A DNA stretch of 15,097 bases from Irpex lacteus (GCA_001986395.2 MQVO02000197.1:1-15097); one strand, 5' to 3'. Shown: positions 1-7,973, counted from the stretch's first letter. Numbers and translations are program-made. Notes: a model not told the origin generated them from the letters alone.

Positions 1-498
1 TCTCGTGACGATAGGTTGGCCGTTAGGAATATAGCAGCTCCCGAAATCTTGACGAGGGCCTTGACGGCAGCAGAGAGGCGATTACGATTGCGGATACTGT
101 GAGCCTCGTCGATGATGAGGGTACCTATGACCTGACCGAAAAGGGTAGAAGGAGTGTTGTCCCCTCCAGGCCGAATCATGCCTTCATCATCCAAGACGGC
201 CAGGGCGTCGTCTGTGAGAGCCTGCAAGAAACGATCAGAAGAGGAATGAATCGATTGATCACGGACTTACACTGTAGTTGACGAGCACGACTTTTCGAGC
301 TTGGATGGGTTGCAGGCTGCGACCAAACGTATTGGTCCACCAGTCCTTGCGAGTTGAAAGCCTGCCTTCGTACCAGAGGATGTCGATGTGTCCAGGCAGG
401 ACAAAGTCTCGGAGCTCTTGCTGCACTGAGACAGCAACCCGACGAGGCGATGACGATACTGATCCCGTCCTCGGGGCAAGTAGCGTCCGGTATGCCAG

Positions 499-1263
499 CT
501 GAGAATATTGTTAGCAAACGAGATCGACTAACTGACGCATGACGCAGGAAACAGATTGTTGGAGAAAATTACTTGAGTAATGAAATGGCCGGCTAGGCCG
601 GCGTGCTCTCTGCCTGGACGCATGCGGGCTCACAAGGACAGCATTCACCCATTCGCCGGCTGAGCCGGTGGTCACTGCATGCAGCCGTCTGCGGACGCAA
701 ACAACTCGACTGAGTACCTACTCACCGGCTAAGCCGGTGGTCACTGCCCACAGCTGCCTATGCACGCGTGTAGGCTGTCTGTACAAGCACTCGCCGGCTA
801 AGCCGGTGTTGACTGCATGCGGATGGCTATAGTCGCGTACAGACCATCTGTGCACGCACTCGCCGGCTAGGCCGGTGTTGGCTGCGTGCAGCTGCCTATG
901 CACGCGTGTAGGCTGTTGTACAAGCACTCGCCGGCTAAGCCGGTGTTGACTGCATGCGGATGGCTATAGTCGCGTACAGACCATCTGTGCACGCACTCGC
1001 CGGCTAGGCCGGTGTTGGCTGCGTGCAGCTGCCAGTGCATGAGCACAGCCCTGTGTGCACGCACTCACCGGCTAAGCCGGTGCTGGCTGCGTGCAGCTGC
1101 CAGTGCATGCGTACAGCCCTGTGTGCACGCACTCCACCGGCCTAGGCCCGGTGCTGACTGCGTGCAGGCTGCCTACGCAGGTAGACAGGCGGTCTGTGCA
1201 CGCACTGGCCGGCTAGGCCGCCCACTTCTCAATCGCATAGCAGGAACTTGAATAAACACTCAC
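499..1263 (-). other. Enlarged 765-bp intron of the SNF2-like gene
   Basis: The donor GTGAGT follows the codons NGKLPPAM plus one base. The acceptor TTCTCAG is preceded by a TGCTAAC branch point. Joining them restores the frame (ATG-GCT-GGC, then PDATCPEDG) between the Walker A exon and the motif Ia exon. The gene's other introns are 46-53 bp, so this one is about fifteen times longer. The extra length is almost entirely the palindromic array at 589-1220, leaving normal-looking intron ends of roughly 90 and 40 bp. Confidence 0.75.
589..1220. repeat. Ten-unit, about 69-bp tandem array on a CCGGCTAAGCCGG / CCGGCTAGGCCGG palindrome
   Basis: Palindrome cores start at 589, 656, 725, 794, 863, 931, 1000, 1068, 1137 and 1209, with spacings of 67, 69, 69, 69, 68, 69, 68, 69 and 72 bp. 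Between cores lie diverged units with motifs such as GCTGCGTGCAGCTGCC and CTGTGCACGCACT. Two adjacent units at about 788-925 are repeated nearly exactly at about 926-1062, a 138-bp higher-order duplication. The core centre alternates between TAA and TAG variants. Open frames across the array are by-products of the repeat and show no family resemblance. Confidence 0.95.
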
Positions 1264-2834
1264 CCATCGCAGGAGGCAACTTGCCATTCGTCTCGAAATA
1301 CGATCGAAGCCAGGGCCTCACCAATATGGCACCGGCACCCTGCGCAGTCTTGCCTATGCCAACGGCGTCGAATAAAAACAAGGGTTGCCTCCTGCACATC
1401 GAAACGGAGGCGACGTGCACACCGACATCCTGATGCCATGTGAGTTTCAGCTCCTCCACTCGACCCTTGGAGGGTTCTCCCAGAACGCCACGGCGTCGGG
1501 GTCATTGTCCCACATACTGTAAACGCGCTCCTTGTCCCGCTTATCCGCGATCCCTGAATGCAATCTGTCGGGAAGCCAAGCGACTCGTACAGCTCATGAG
1601 ACGATTTCTTCGAGTAGGCGCCATCGGCCCACATCACCAAGCTGAGGAAGCTGGGTAAAGATCTCGTCGAACGACTCTGGAAGGTCCGTCGCTGAGCGGG
1701 GTCGTCAGCATCGAGTGGATCTGAACCTCGACGGCCTTCATTTGCTCGGGTTTGGCGAGATTCTTCACCGCTGCCCGCCACGCCTTCAACGTCTCTGAAC
1801 TGGAGTAAGTAATGGACATTGAGAAAACACAAGTACTTACTCGCTTCAGGCAAGCTGGCGAGATCACCGTCGAAGTTCATGTTACGCAGCACGCCTGCAG
1901 TTTTGGCCTCGATGTCCTTGACAATCTCGGATTCGCCATCCAAAAGCGTCTTGGTGGCCAACTTGTCGCGCAATTTCTTCGCCAGCGCAACGTACTCCGA
2001 CGTGATCTCGCAGACGTCCCCCTTGCCGGAAGCCATTCCTGGAAGTGAAGCGCGTTAGACAAGCAAGTCAAGCTTGCATACTCTACTCACGCTCGTAGGC
2101 GGCATCAACTGCCAAGCGTTCCTTCATGATGCTAGCCTGAAACCGAGTCTGCTGCCCGCTCCCAACGCCGAATCGTCAAGTCACGAAGAACGTGCTCGGC
2201 GAAGTCGACAGCCTTCGTGCTCCAACAGCCAAACGCCTCCAGGATCGTGACAGGCTCGTCGCCATTGAAGAACGCGGCCAAGAACGCATCGGTCTTTCGC
2301 TGGAACTTGCCGGTGACGGCCGGACTCAACTATCATGCAGTCAGTAACCAGTCAGACAACAGTCGAATGCAACGCACCGTTCGCCGGAATTGGACATTTT
2401 GACCATACTCTCCGCGTCCCAGCCAACCGTCTTCGCCCAGTCGTCGACGAAGTTGTTCAGTTTCCAACGCTTAAAATGACTACCTACCCATCCCTTCCAG
2501 ATAGCGCGGCCCAGGGCGTGCTCCTTCTTGTAGTAGATCAGTTCTTGTTTCTTCTTGTTTCGCGCATGCTTTCCTTGCGCAGCGTCCTCGGTCATCGGGC
2601 TTTTGAATGGCCTTGAGGAGGGCTTCAACCTCGACGGCTTGATCTTCCGGCATCGTCGGGTGCCGTCGATGAAGGTACGAGGCTCCATCCAGGGCGCGCC
2701 ATGGACTCGAGTACGTTCGAGCCACGACGGCGAGGACCAGATGTCGCTGAAGACAAGTAACATACATGCCAGGCTCTTCATGATGAGAGAGAGGAGACTG
2801 AGGAGGATGAGAGGGAAAGGGACAGGCACGCGAG

Positions 2835-2842
2835 TTATAAAT
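2835..2842 (-). promoter_or_regulatory. TATA box of the SNF2-like gene
   Basis: ATTTATAA on the minus strand is followed by a pyrimidine-rich leader rich in CTCCTC and TCTCTC, and by the first ATG at 2781. This is the usual layout of a basidiomycete promoter. Confidence 0.55.
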
Positions 2843-3115
2843 GTCACGTTAATGAAATGACATCCATCACCGCATCCTGAAGAGGATAGCCAGAGATTGC
2901 AAATCGCAGATCGCGAACATACTCCGCGTAGACGCATCGGCAACACAGATGCAGGGCTGTATATTTCGCTCTCACGCTAGGATGTTAGCCAAGAATATCC
3001 AGCCTGCGGAAGATCTGCGCCACGAATTCTATATTGATACCCGCGGACACTGATTGGTCGTCCTAGACACCATCACGCCTCGTTTCAAGTCCTAGATATG
3101 GCAATCGCCGTCCTG

Positions 3116-3592
3116 AGCCGGCCACCACGCCCACCAAGAGCGATGTCTCCGTCCCTCAACTCCCCGTCTGGTGCACGTCGGTGCGTATGCGTGACAGTTC
3201 ACCGGCTTAGCCGCTTCCCTCCTGTGCTTGTCGTCTTGCTGGACGCTCATCCCACTTACCCCAATGAGCGTAGTCAATGTGCGCGTCCGCGAGGCGTGCC
3301 TCGAGGCTGCCCGTATTCATTTTCAAGGCCGTGAGGCGTGCATCGCCGGCTTAGCCGGCCACCACGCCAGACGGATATCTCCGTCTGTCAGTTTCCCCTT
3401 TGGTGCTTCTCCGTTGATATGCGCGACGAGTCACCGGCTTAGCCGCTTACTGCTGTGCGGATCGCCTTCTTAGCCTTCATTTCGCTTGCCCCGATGAGCA
3501 TGTCTTGCCGAATACGTCCACGAGGCGTGCATTGAGGCTGCCTGTATACATTCCCAAGCCTTGAGGCGTGCGTCGCCGGCTTAGCCGTCCAC
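3116..3592. repeat. Two-unit, about 230-237-bp tandem repeat with two palindromes per unit
   Basis: The segment starting AGCCGGCCACCACGCC at 3116 recurs at 3353, and the following boundary is at 3583. The two copies share phrases such as GAGGCGTGC, CACCGGCTTAGCCGC and CCCCGATGAGC/CCCCAATGAGC, with many substitutions. Palindrome cores lie at 3202, 3346, 3434 and 3576. Only the 3346 copy is perfect; the others have one mutated end base. The array lies 360-730 bp upstream of the TATA box of the SNF2-like gene. I see no gene here. Confidence 0.85.
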
Positions 3593-3655
3593 ACGGGTAA
3601 TGCCACACGCCCCGATCAACCGACACCTAAAAGGTTAGTGAACGCAACCCTGCTA

Positions 3656-3706
3656 GAGCTGATAACACGCTGTGATTCGATCGAAATCACCGCGCGTTAT
3701 CAGCTC
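3656..3706. repeat. 51-bp near-perfect inverted repeat (hairpin)
   Basis: Two 22-bp arms, starting GAGCTGATAAC and ending GTTATCAGCTC, match at 20 of 22 positions around a 7-bp loop, CGATCGA. The sequence is unrelated to the CCGGCTTAGCCGG family. No adjacent gene claims it. It could fold as a DNA cruciform or as an RNA stem-loop if transcribed. Bases 3593-3890 otherwise hold nothing I can identify. Confidence 0.9.
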
Positions 3707-3897
3707 CCAACATTTTGCGCAGGCCAGGGCGCGAACTCAGCATCGCCGTCGTCGGACTACGATATTGCCGCTGCTCTACTTGACCCACATCCACGACGTC
3801 AAGTGCTATGATCATAACCACCTGTGTATACCATGTTTAACAATAAGCTAAAACCATTTTTAACAGGAAAGATTACGAATACATGTTCGCGCCGAAG

Positions 3898-4610
3898 CTA
3901 CATATCAGTACAATTATATACACGCATCATCCACCTCTCCAACCCAGAGCAGGTATCGTGTTCTCCCTCGGTCTCTGGCTTCATAGTAAACGAGTGCAAA
4001 CAGATCCCGATTACCGCGCCCCCTTCAACGTCTTCCAGACACACCCATGCCAACTCCTTGCGCCAAAACATGTAGCCCAAGATGTTGAAATCTCTGGGCT
4101 CGCGTTCATCGGGGAAGTGTGAATAGACCATGAAGTCGGCCAGCGAAATCCACCGTGAGGTCCTCTTTGGACCATATGTGGTACGCGCAGAGTTCTACGA
4201 ACTCCTCCGGCTCGGCTGCCCAATCGAATTCCTGTTGACCGTCATTTTCACCGTTTCCTGAGTTGCCACTGTCCTGCAAATCCCCGAGTTCATCCGTCTC
4301 GTCGTCGCCGTCTCCCTCACAACTATCATCCACCTCGTCGTCAAAGTCCTCAAATATCGACCGTGTGTTGGGTGACCGGTTGTAGTCATCTTGTCGTACA
4401 GTCATGTCTGAGTCTGAGTCTGAGTCTGAGTCTGGATCTGAGCCGCCCTTAGTGATGCAACAACTGCCCTGATATTCCATGTGGCTTACCGTCCTCGAAT
4501 TCATCATCGGCCATCTCCTCCATCGCCGGCGGGGCGACAACTGGCATTTGCGACCCACTCCGCTGGTCAATCATCCATAGCTGGAGATGTTGAGCCCTTG
4601 ACACGTTCAT
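3898..4610 (-). CDS. Acidic unknown protein, two exons, one likely frame break
   Basis: Exon 1 is 4610-4490 and encodes 40 residues beginning MNVSRAQHLQLWMIDQ. Intron 4438-4489 is 52 bp (GTAAGC donor, CTCAG acceptor, CTAAG branch region) and is in phase. Exon 2 begins with an SD dipeptide run and a strongly acidic stretch (roughly residues 40-110), then a more ordered part containing CAYHIWSKEDLT. Around 4155-4175 the coherent frame jumps by one base to one reading ADFMVYSHFPDEREPRDF and GYMFWRKELAWVCLEDVEG, ending at 3898. Without that jump the protein ends at 4106 in an unconvincing tail. I do not recognise the family. The layout of an acidic disordered N-terminus followed by an aromatic-rich globular domain resembles many fungal proteins of unknown function. 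The frame break could be real decay or a base-calling error. Confidence 0.65.
4406..4435 (-). repeat. Hexanucleotide run (GTCTGA)n coding for Ser-Asp repeats
   Basis: Five tandem units of GTCTGA/GTCTGG on the plus strand read as alternating GAC and TCA codons on the minus strand. They start exon 2 of the acidic gene directly after the splice acceptor. Being a multiple of three, copy-number change would lengthen or shorten the SD run without breaking the frame. Confidence 0.85.
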
Positions 4611-4656
4611 CGTGGAGGGGCTAGCTCGCTGTAGGAGGCGGTGAAAAATCAATGCC

Positions 4657-4664
4657 CTTATATT
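4657..4664 (-). promoter_or_regulatory. TATA box of the acidic gene
   Basis: AATATAAG on the minus strand lies 47 bp before the ATG at 4610 and is followed by a C/T-rich leader. Confidence 0.45.
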
Positions 4665-4669
4665 CCTCC

Positions 4670-4980
4670 ATCGTGCCAGCTTAAGCGAATGTACGTTATC
4701 CTCGACGCGAGCGTACGTGATTTTGGACGTTTTCTCTGATCGGTGTGGTACTCAGGCGACCCTGATAAGTTGACTAACTGTCACTTGAAAATGCCAGAAA
4801 ACGACTTGGCACTTCCTATCTCTATACATGGGTTCGAAGCTCTGATACGGTCTAAAACGTGAAGAAATTAGTCGGCTAAGAGCATGATCTGTGATCACTA
4901 TCGCGACTTGCCGGCCTAGCCTCACGCTTCCCCACTAAAGCTCTACGCTTCTCACTGATGTACTAGTTTGACCTACCCGC
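4670..4980. other. Intergenic stretch without a recognised gene
   Basis: No convincing coding frame, tRNA or mobile-element end is visible. A degenerate core, CCGGCCTAGCC, occurs near 4911-4921 and foreshadows the array that begins at about 5007. Confidence 0.5.
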
Positions 4981-5006
4981 CCAGACGCACTCTTCTCGCA
5001 GACAAT

Positions 5007-5338
5007 GGCCAGCTCAGCCGTCGCGTGCCTGCCGCTGCTCTCACACGCGCTCAGCCGCCCTTCTCCCACACAGGTTGGGGCCGAATTGGTCACCGAGTGC
5101 CTGCAGCTACTCTCTCACACAGCCAGTGGCCGGCTCAGCCGCCGAGTGCCTGCATCTGCTCTCACGCACAGCTAGTGGCCGGCTCAGCCGCCGAGTGCCT
5201 GCATCCGCTCTCTCACGCAACCAGTGGCCGGCTCAGCCGCCGAATGCCTGCAGCTGCTCTCACGCACAGCTAGTGGCCGGCTCAGCCGCCGAGTGCCTCC
5301 AGCTGCTCTCTCGCACGAGAGGTCGCCGGCCCAGCCGC
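5007..5338. repeat. 49-bp tandem array on CCGGCTCAGCCGC
   Basis: Cores start at 5130, 5179, 5228, 5277 and 5326, exactly 49 bp apart. A degenerate unit lies at 5081 and looser copies lie at 5009 and 5049. Each unit has the form GGCCGGCTCAGCCGCC, then GAGTGCCTGCAGCTGCTCTC, then CACGCACAGCTAGT with small changes. The core is the same palindrome as elsewhere but with a CTCAG centre and one weakened end. The 49-bp period is not a multiple of three, so the long open frames across the array are artefacts. Confidence 0.95.
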
Positions 5339-5363
5339 CCATTCCCATTGCTGTGAATGTCAT

Positions 5364-5376
5364 CCGGCTTAGCCGG
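5364..5376. promoter_or_regulatory. Perfect palindrome CCGGCTTAGCCGG just upstream of a TATA box
   Basis: This perfect 13-bp copy stands apart from the 49-bp array and ends 22 bp before the TATA box at 5398. It contains inverted CGG triplets spaced by 5 bp (CGG-N5-CCG), the arrangement bound by dimeric fungal Zn(II)2Cys6 activators. Position and form fit an upstream activating or repressing site; the function is inferred. Confidence 0.4.
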
Positions 5377-5397
5377 CGATTTTCATGCCAGCAACAT

Positions 5398-5405
5398 TAT
5401 AAAAA
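5398..5405 (+). promoter_or_regulatory. TATA box of the small membrane protein gene
   Basis: TATAAAAA lies 138 bp before the ATG at 5543. The leader probably holds a 53-bp 5'UTR intron at 5443-5495: donor GTAGGT, TTAAC branch region, acceptor CCTTAG. Removing it would also take away most of an upstream ATG context near 5441. Confidence 0.6.
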
Positions 5406-5542
5406 GGTGACTGGTCTGCTTTACACTCCCTTCAAGCATTATGTAGGTGTCTACAGTTCGCCAACCGTCACACATTAACTGTACCCTTTCCTTAGGAGCG
5501 ACACAAATACTTCACCCTCTCAGACGTCCGCATCAACCAAGA

Positions 5543-5980
5543 ATGTCATTTCGCTGGTACGTGGTCGCCTTCATCCTCGTTATCATATCCTTATATCCTC
5601 ATGTTCCATTGAACAAGGCTCCCGAAGAAGTCGACGTCGTCTCGCGCACTCTGACACCCGCAGACATTCGGCAGAGGCTGCAGGTTGTATGTTGGAGCGA
5701 GGAGCGTAGGAATGGTATGCTGCCATCTTTCTATTCTCGCCTTCATCTGTACCAATAAATTCCAGCTGAACTCAAGGCTCTGTCCGACAAGGACGCATTC
5801 TTCGCGCCGCCGCCCGATGCCGTGCTTACAGTCGAGTATCTGGACAGAAAGATTGAAACTTTGGAAGGGCTCGTCGACAGAGCTAGTAGTCGCGTTCTGT
5901 TAGAAAACACCATCATGTTCGAATATGACCGCATGCTGCAAAAGCTTAAGACCATCAGGCGCACTGCTCTGTCTCAGTAG
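5543..5980 (+). CDS. Small signal-anchored coiled-coil protein, 128 residues
   Basis: Exon 1 is 5543-5714, the intron is 5715-5765 (51 bp, GTATGC donor, TTCCAG acceptor) and exon 2 is 5766-5980. The joined frame is 387 bases and open throughout. Residues 5-20 (about WYVVAFILVIISLYPH) form one hydrophobic segment near the N-terminus, most likely a signal anchor or a single membrane span. The rest is hydrophilic, with a heptad-like helical stretch, VEYLDRKIETLEGLVDRAS, at about residues 80-98, and a basic C-terminus. I do not recognise a family. The gene is intact, unlike its left neighbours. It is preceded by the 49-bp array, the palindrome and a TATA box, and converges with the gene on the other strand, their stop codons being about 110 bp apart. 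Confidence 0.8.
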
Positions 5981-6090
5981 CTGTATCTTTACCGTCACAA
6001 ACTCATTTGCATTTCACACATTCATCTCCAGCAAGACCGTGACTTTGATTCAAATGCCTCGGCGAAGAATTATGATAACAGCGTCCGAAT

Positions 6091-6901
6091 TCAGCCAAGG
6101 CTGTTTGTATACAACTGATGGGCCCACGCCCGTAAGTCCACCTCACTATACGTTCCAGCCTCTGCAGCAACGATGACGACCAGTCGGCGACCCTCCCCAC
6201 AGTGTTTTAAGCAGTAGGCCTTGCCTTTCGGCAATTCCTTCCTCCAGTCCTCCACCCTGTCGAAGAAGCCTTCAATTCCGTGGCCGGGCACCCGCAGAAG
6301 AGCTCGATCCTTTCTCAGCAGCCATTCAAGGTCGTCTGCTCGGTGAGGAGGGATGGAGACGAATTTTGTCCATTCGCCTGACGGAAGTTCGTCCGTCCGA
6401 TCGAAACTTTCGGCTTCCAGCGCCGCGAGCTCCTCTTCCTCCGCCCAGTCCTCGTCGTCCGAGTCCGGCGACACCACTGGGTCACCCGGGTAGTAATAGG
6501 GGGCCCACGCTTCAGGCTCGTGAAGAGGTTGCAGAAAAGGCTCGACGTCGCCGTCCCTGAGTGCCAACTCGGCATCAGAGGTCCCAGCGTGTTCTTGACG
6601 ACGCTCGGAGACGATCAACCTCTCCATCTTCACCAGCAGGTCCTGCTCCCGCTCACTGAGCTGAGCTTCAATCCCAGCAAACTTTTGAGGGCGCACTGTG
6701 CACAATGTCAGTACCCACACTTCGTATAATGTAAGGAACGCACCGCCGCCATTTGCCCGCGATCCCCTCCTTCACCTGATAAAACCACCGGACAACATTC
6801 AACTCAAACCCAGCAGTCGGGGCTGTACGCCGCTGCTGCACGTAGACTTCCTTCGTCCAAAGGGCGCGGAATGGCATGACTGAGTAGCTTACTCCCGCCA
6901 T
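6091..6901 (-). CDS. Acidic unknown protein, two exons, about 240 residues
   Basis: Exon 1 (6901-6744) begins MAGVSYSVMPFRALWTKEVY and ends at a GTGCGT donor. Two acceptors are possible. The one at 6696-6698 gives a 48-bp intron of normal size with a CTGAC branch point, but it puts the next exon out of frame. The one at 6656-6658 gives an 88-bp intron and keeps the frame, giving about 240 residues. Exon 2 contains a charged helix (REREQDLLVKMERLIVSERR), a tract with PYYYPGDP, an acidic run (SDDEDWAEEEELAALEAES) and a C-terminal part with WTKFVSIPPHRADDLEWLL. A start at the second ATG (6877) is equally possible because the TATA box lies only about 20 bp before 6901. I know no family for it. 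Splicing is the main uncertainty; the open frame itself is convincing. Confidence 0.7.
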
Positions 6902-6920
6902 GCGTTTTCATGGCTCGACC

Positions 6921-6928
6921 TTTATATC
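6921..6928 (-). promoter_or_regulatory. TATA box of the 6091-6901 gene
   Basis: GATATAAA on the minus strand lies just before two closely spaced ATGs (6911, out of frame, and 6901). The short distance favours initiation downstream, possibly at the in-frame ATG at 6877. Confidence 0.5.
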
Positions 6929-6929
6929 T

Positions 6930-7500
6930 TTCCCTGTGCGCTCACGTAGCACCTCATGCGAACTGCATATTCGCTTAGTTGAAGGTTTAACGTTACTTGT
7001 CTTCTGGAAACAACTCGCTTATGAGAAGGGCACAACCTTGCTCGGCTCACGTCTTCGTGAATGACAATGCACGGTTATTATTACGTGTAGACCATCGCAA
7101 CCTGTCGCCCACTACGGCTAAGTCAATCGAGATCTCGAGCATAAACCACACGTGGCATAGATTCTAGACCACTAGCCCTGACAGGCTAGTGGTCTAGATC
7201 TGTACCACGTGTATGGAGAATATGACGGATCCGTGAGACTTGGCCTCATGAGCTCCAAATTTACTTTTCTCGTAGCGGCAACTGCCTCTCGCTACAGCGA
7301 CTTCGTGGCAGTGATGTATGTCTAAGTAGTCGTCTGTCAGTGTATACAGCGGCTTAGCCGGCCAACACGGTTGCCTGCAGCTAAGTACGGTCAGATAGGT
7401 TATATCGCACTCCTGATGTTTCTCATCTATACGTAGTTAACTAACTAACCAACTGCCCATTTAGGGTGAGCGACGGAGCCACACCCACTCCCCACCAGAG
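6930..7500. other. Intergenic region with one palindrome and a long inverted repeat
   Basis: No gene is visible. The notable contents are the inverted repeat at 7149-7211 and a solitary near-perfect palindrome, GCGGCTTAGCCGG, at 7349-7361, which lies outside any tandem array. Confidence 0.6.
7149..7211. repeat. 63-bp inverted repeat with nested arms
   Basis: Inner arms CTAGACCACTAGCC (7164-7177) and its reverse complement (7184-7197) enclose a 6-bp loop. Outer arms CACGTGG (7149-7155) and CCACGTG (7205-7211) enclose the whole. The outer arms carry CACGTG E-box cores. The sequence is unrelated to the CCGGCTTAGCCGG family and to the hairpin at 3656. It might be a small cruciform or a decayed miniature element. 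Confidence 0.85.
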
Positions 7501-7511
7501 ACAGGCATCAC

Positions 7512-7973
7512 AGTGGTGAACAGTCCCATCTGCTCACTCACCGGCTTAGCCGGCCACATGCTGCCTGCAACCCTCCCAACCCATCCTAACACTCTGTGAC
7601 GGGCACCCACGCCCACATTGGTGAACAGTCTCATCTGCTAACTCACCGGCTTAGCCGGCCACATGCTGCCTGCGACCCTCCCAACTCATCCCAACACTCC
7701 GTGACGGGCACCCACGCCCACATTGGTGAACAGTCTCATCTGCTAACTCACCGGCTTAGCCGGCCACATGCTGCCTGCGACCCTCCCAACCCATAGGTCA
7801 CACCTAATACTCTGTGACGGGCACCCACCGGCTCAGCCCACAGTGAGCAGTCTCATCTGCTAACTCGCCGGCTTAGCCGGCCACATGCTGTGTGCAACCC
7901 CTCAACCTAATCCACAGTGAGCAGCAGTCACACCTCACACTGTCAGGTTACGAGCATTCACCGGCTTAGCCGG
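7512..7973. repeat. 105-bp tandem array on CCGGCTTAGCCGG
   Basis: Perfect cores start at 7541, 7646, 7751, 7868 and 7961, with spacings of 105, 105, 117 and 93 bp. The first three units are almost identical, sharing CAGTCTCATCTGCTAACTCA before the core and CACATGCTGCCTGC after it, with CTGTGACGGGCACCCACGCC further on. Later units are diverged and carry a degenerate core near 7828. The last copy is a 19-bp palindrome reaching TCACC...GGTGA. The array lies about 410-870 bp upstream of the TATA box at 8380. Confidence 0.95.

Larger units (their letters stand above)
1..2781 (-). pseudogene. SNF2/DEAH-type ATPase (helicase-like) gene, frame-broken, truncated by the window edge
   Basis: Seen: six exons in reverse order, 2781-2378, 2324-2091, 2038-1841, 1794-1264, 498-271 and 221 to beyond position 1. 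Introns are 2325-2377, 2039-2090, 1795-1840, 499-1263 and 222-270, and their phases fit. The Walker A motif DAVGIGKTAQ is encoded at 1340-1369, the motif Ia-like KVVLVNYSALTDDA spans the 222-270 intron, and motif II is DEAH at 99-110. Motif III reads LTANL instead of the usual LTGTP/LTATP. The long N-terminal part is charged and helical. Known: these motifs define the SNF2/SF2 ATPase core, which translocates on duplex DNA to remodel nucleosomes or other DNA-bound proteins. Frame breaks lie near 2600, 2140-2142, 1680, 1635, 1555, 1455 and 438-440, mostly of the one-extra-base kind. The ATG at 2781 follows a TATA box by about 55 bp, but a later ATG at 2690 is possible. Family assignment is firm. 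Whether it is a pseudogene or a locus with assembly indels is open. Confidence 0.8.

Noticed and set aside
222..270. Continuous reading of the 113-codon minus frame 176-517 through this intron
   Set aside because: The alternative with a 49-bp GTAAGT...TTGCAG intron yields a coherent SNF2 motif order, while the read-through gives an unstructured Arg/Ser sequence.
589..1220. CRISPR-like array (short palindromic repeat at regular spacing)
   Set aside because: Spacers are themselves repeats of one another, repeat units are only 13-15 bp with variable centres, the host shows spliceosomal introns, and no Cas-like gene is near.
718..1251. Several 65-79 codon open frames across the first array
   Set aside because: They translate the tandem repeat itself, occur on both strands, and the interval is inside an intron supported by frame restoration.
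4830..4840. GGTTCGAAGC resembling a tRNA T-arm
   Set aside because: No matching D-arm, anticodon arm or acceptor stem could be paired around it.
4968..5478. Open frames of 84-101 codons across the 49-bp array
   Set aside because: The period is not a multiple of three, so every frame yields a similar artificial repeat protein; they overlap in all three plus frames.
7462..7469. Telomere-like TTTAGGG
   Set aside because: A single copy without tandem repetition; not a telomere.
7596..7796. 66-codon frame with an exact internal repeat
   Set aside because: It is the translation of two 105-bp satellite units and has no start context or splice support.
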